A stretch of DNA of 64,000 nt, from NCBI RefSeq assembly GCF_022399565.1, contig NZ_JAJTUT010000003.1:310001-374000 (forward strand), read 5' to 3'. This DNA is from Flavobacterium algicola (GTDB taxonomy: Bacteria; Bacteroidota; Bacteroidia; Flavobacteriales; Flavobacteriaceae). Under the pieces are notes generated by a model that saw only the letters and a program-made list of their open reading frames with translations, did not search any database and was not told the DNA's origin. The position numbers and the translations under genes are program-made. This document shows positions 63,952 to 64,000 of this stretch, piece by piece (positions within the stretch are counted from its first letter, which is position 1; each line of letters starts with the position of its first letter).

Positions 63952-64000
63952 TAACGTTTTGCTGCTTTGAGATGGCTGGAAGTTCGTAACCGCTCAGTTT
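63952..64000 (-). repeat. attC-like element 16 (cut by the window end)
   Basis: TAACG (63952) and left arm TTTGAGATGGCTGGAA (63966-63981) followed by AGTTCGTAACCGCTCAG, as in the complete elements. The array therefore continues beyond 64000. Confidence 0.8.

Larger units (their letters stand above)
51395..64000 (-). mobile_element. Integron-like gene-cassette array (no integrase in window)
   Basis: Fifteen small genes, all on the minus strand, each preceded and followed by a palindromic element of about 95-125 bp (separate entries). Each unit is one gene plus one 3' element. Element ends are (T)AAC and GTT(A), arms are complementary, and the central core GGTAATTCCACTAAA is shared. This matches integron cassettes with attC sites; genes would be transcribed from a promoter to the right, beyond 64000, where an attI/IntI would be expected. 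The strict RYYYAAC/GTTRRRY consensus is only partly met. Alternative: a non-integron family of palindromic repeats. Elements at the left end (51-54 kb) are degenerate, consistent with older, decayed cassettes. Confidence 0.7.

Noticed and set aside
51395..64000. Palindromic elements as insertion-sequence remnants or MITEs
   Set aside because: They lack target duplications, vary in arm sequence with conserved pairing, and occur exactly once per gene at 3' ends, which fits attC better; not fully excluded.
51395..64000. CRISPR array
   Set aside because: Spacing is gene-sized with genes between repeats, and repeats are over 90 bp and palindromic.
1..64000. tRNA or rRNA genes
   Set aside because: I saw no cloverleaf with a conserved T-loop and no rRNA motifs; not systematically searched.

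Overview
The window looks like a chromosome segment of an AT-rich Flavobacterium-like member of the Bacteroidota. The signs are: several TonB-dependent receptors with CarboxypepD_reg-type N-termini, DUF4249 and many small lipoproteins, the promoter pattern TTTG-N19-TANNTTTG in front of several genes, AAC/A-rich leaders in place of Shine-Dalgarno sites, and family-typical neighbourhoods such as relA/spoT-fur-purA. I see no rRNA, tRNA, CRISPR array, prophage or classical insertion sequence.

Region 1 (1-51.1 kb) is ordinary core genome in short operons. It holds a truncated sigma-54 activator, a half-size DEAD protein, a DUF2007 protein and a HAD phosphatase (1-2.5 kb); mtaB (3.1 kb); an ECF sigma / anti-sigma / VWA-plug protein operon (4.5-8.2 kb); an SDR, an L,D-transpeptidase lipoprotein, pepT, a DUF1003 protein and pyrD (8.6-13.9 kb); an AEC transporter, a 1-Cys peroxiredoxin and a GH13 branching-type enzyme (15-18.9 kb); a receiver protein and an HMA-AraC regulator (19-20 kb); nudK, purA, fur, relA/spoT and an SPOUT methyltransferase (20.8-26.7 kb); a GNAT-DegT-flippase sugar operon (27.7-31 kb); two tandem paralogous secreted 112-aa proteins (31.7-33 kb); a DUF1456 protein, a BioF-like enzyme plus dipeptide epimerase, a TerB-like protein and uvrB (33-38.3 kb); a 1044-aa TonB receptor; rlmF; a two-component pair followed by a YHYH lipoprotein with matching direct repeats in front of the first and third genes (43.4-46.2 kb); a MORN-type lipoprotein; thiamine pyrophosphokinase; and a DUF4249/TonB receptor pair (47.9-51.1 kb).

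Region 2 (about 51.2-64.0 kb, continuing past the window) is the unusual part. Fifteen small genes, all on the minus strand and mostly encoding lipoproteins, small membrane proteins or unknowns, are separated one by one by imperfectly palindromic elements of about 95-125 bp. These begin with (T)AAC and end with GTT(A), share a central core around GGTAATTCCACTAAA, and carry arms whose sequence differs between elements while remaining complementary. One gene per unit, one orientation, a site at the 3' end of each gene and stop codons that sometimes fall inside the site boundary are the hallmarks of an integron gene-cassette array with attC sites. No integrase is in the window; from the polarity it would lie beyond position 64000. 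The array carries an AbiGi-type abortive-infection protein, a possible PD-(D/E)XK nuclease-like protein, and three paralogous EF-hand/FG-GAP-like secreted proteins. It ends on the left, before the TonB receptor at 51.1 kb, with degenerate sites and a terminator facing the array.

I read all calls from motifs by eye; no database search was possible. Family names for well-known enzymes are firm. Functions of the array genes are mostly unknown.
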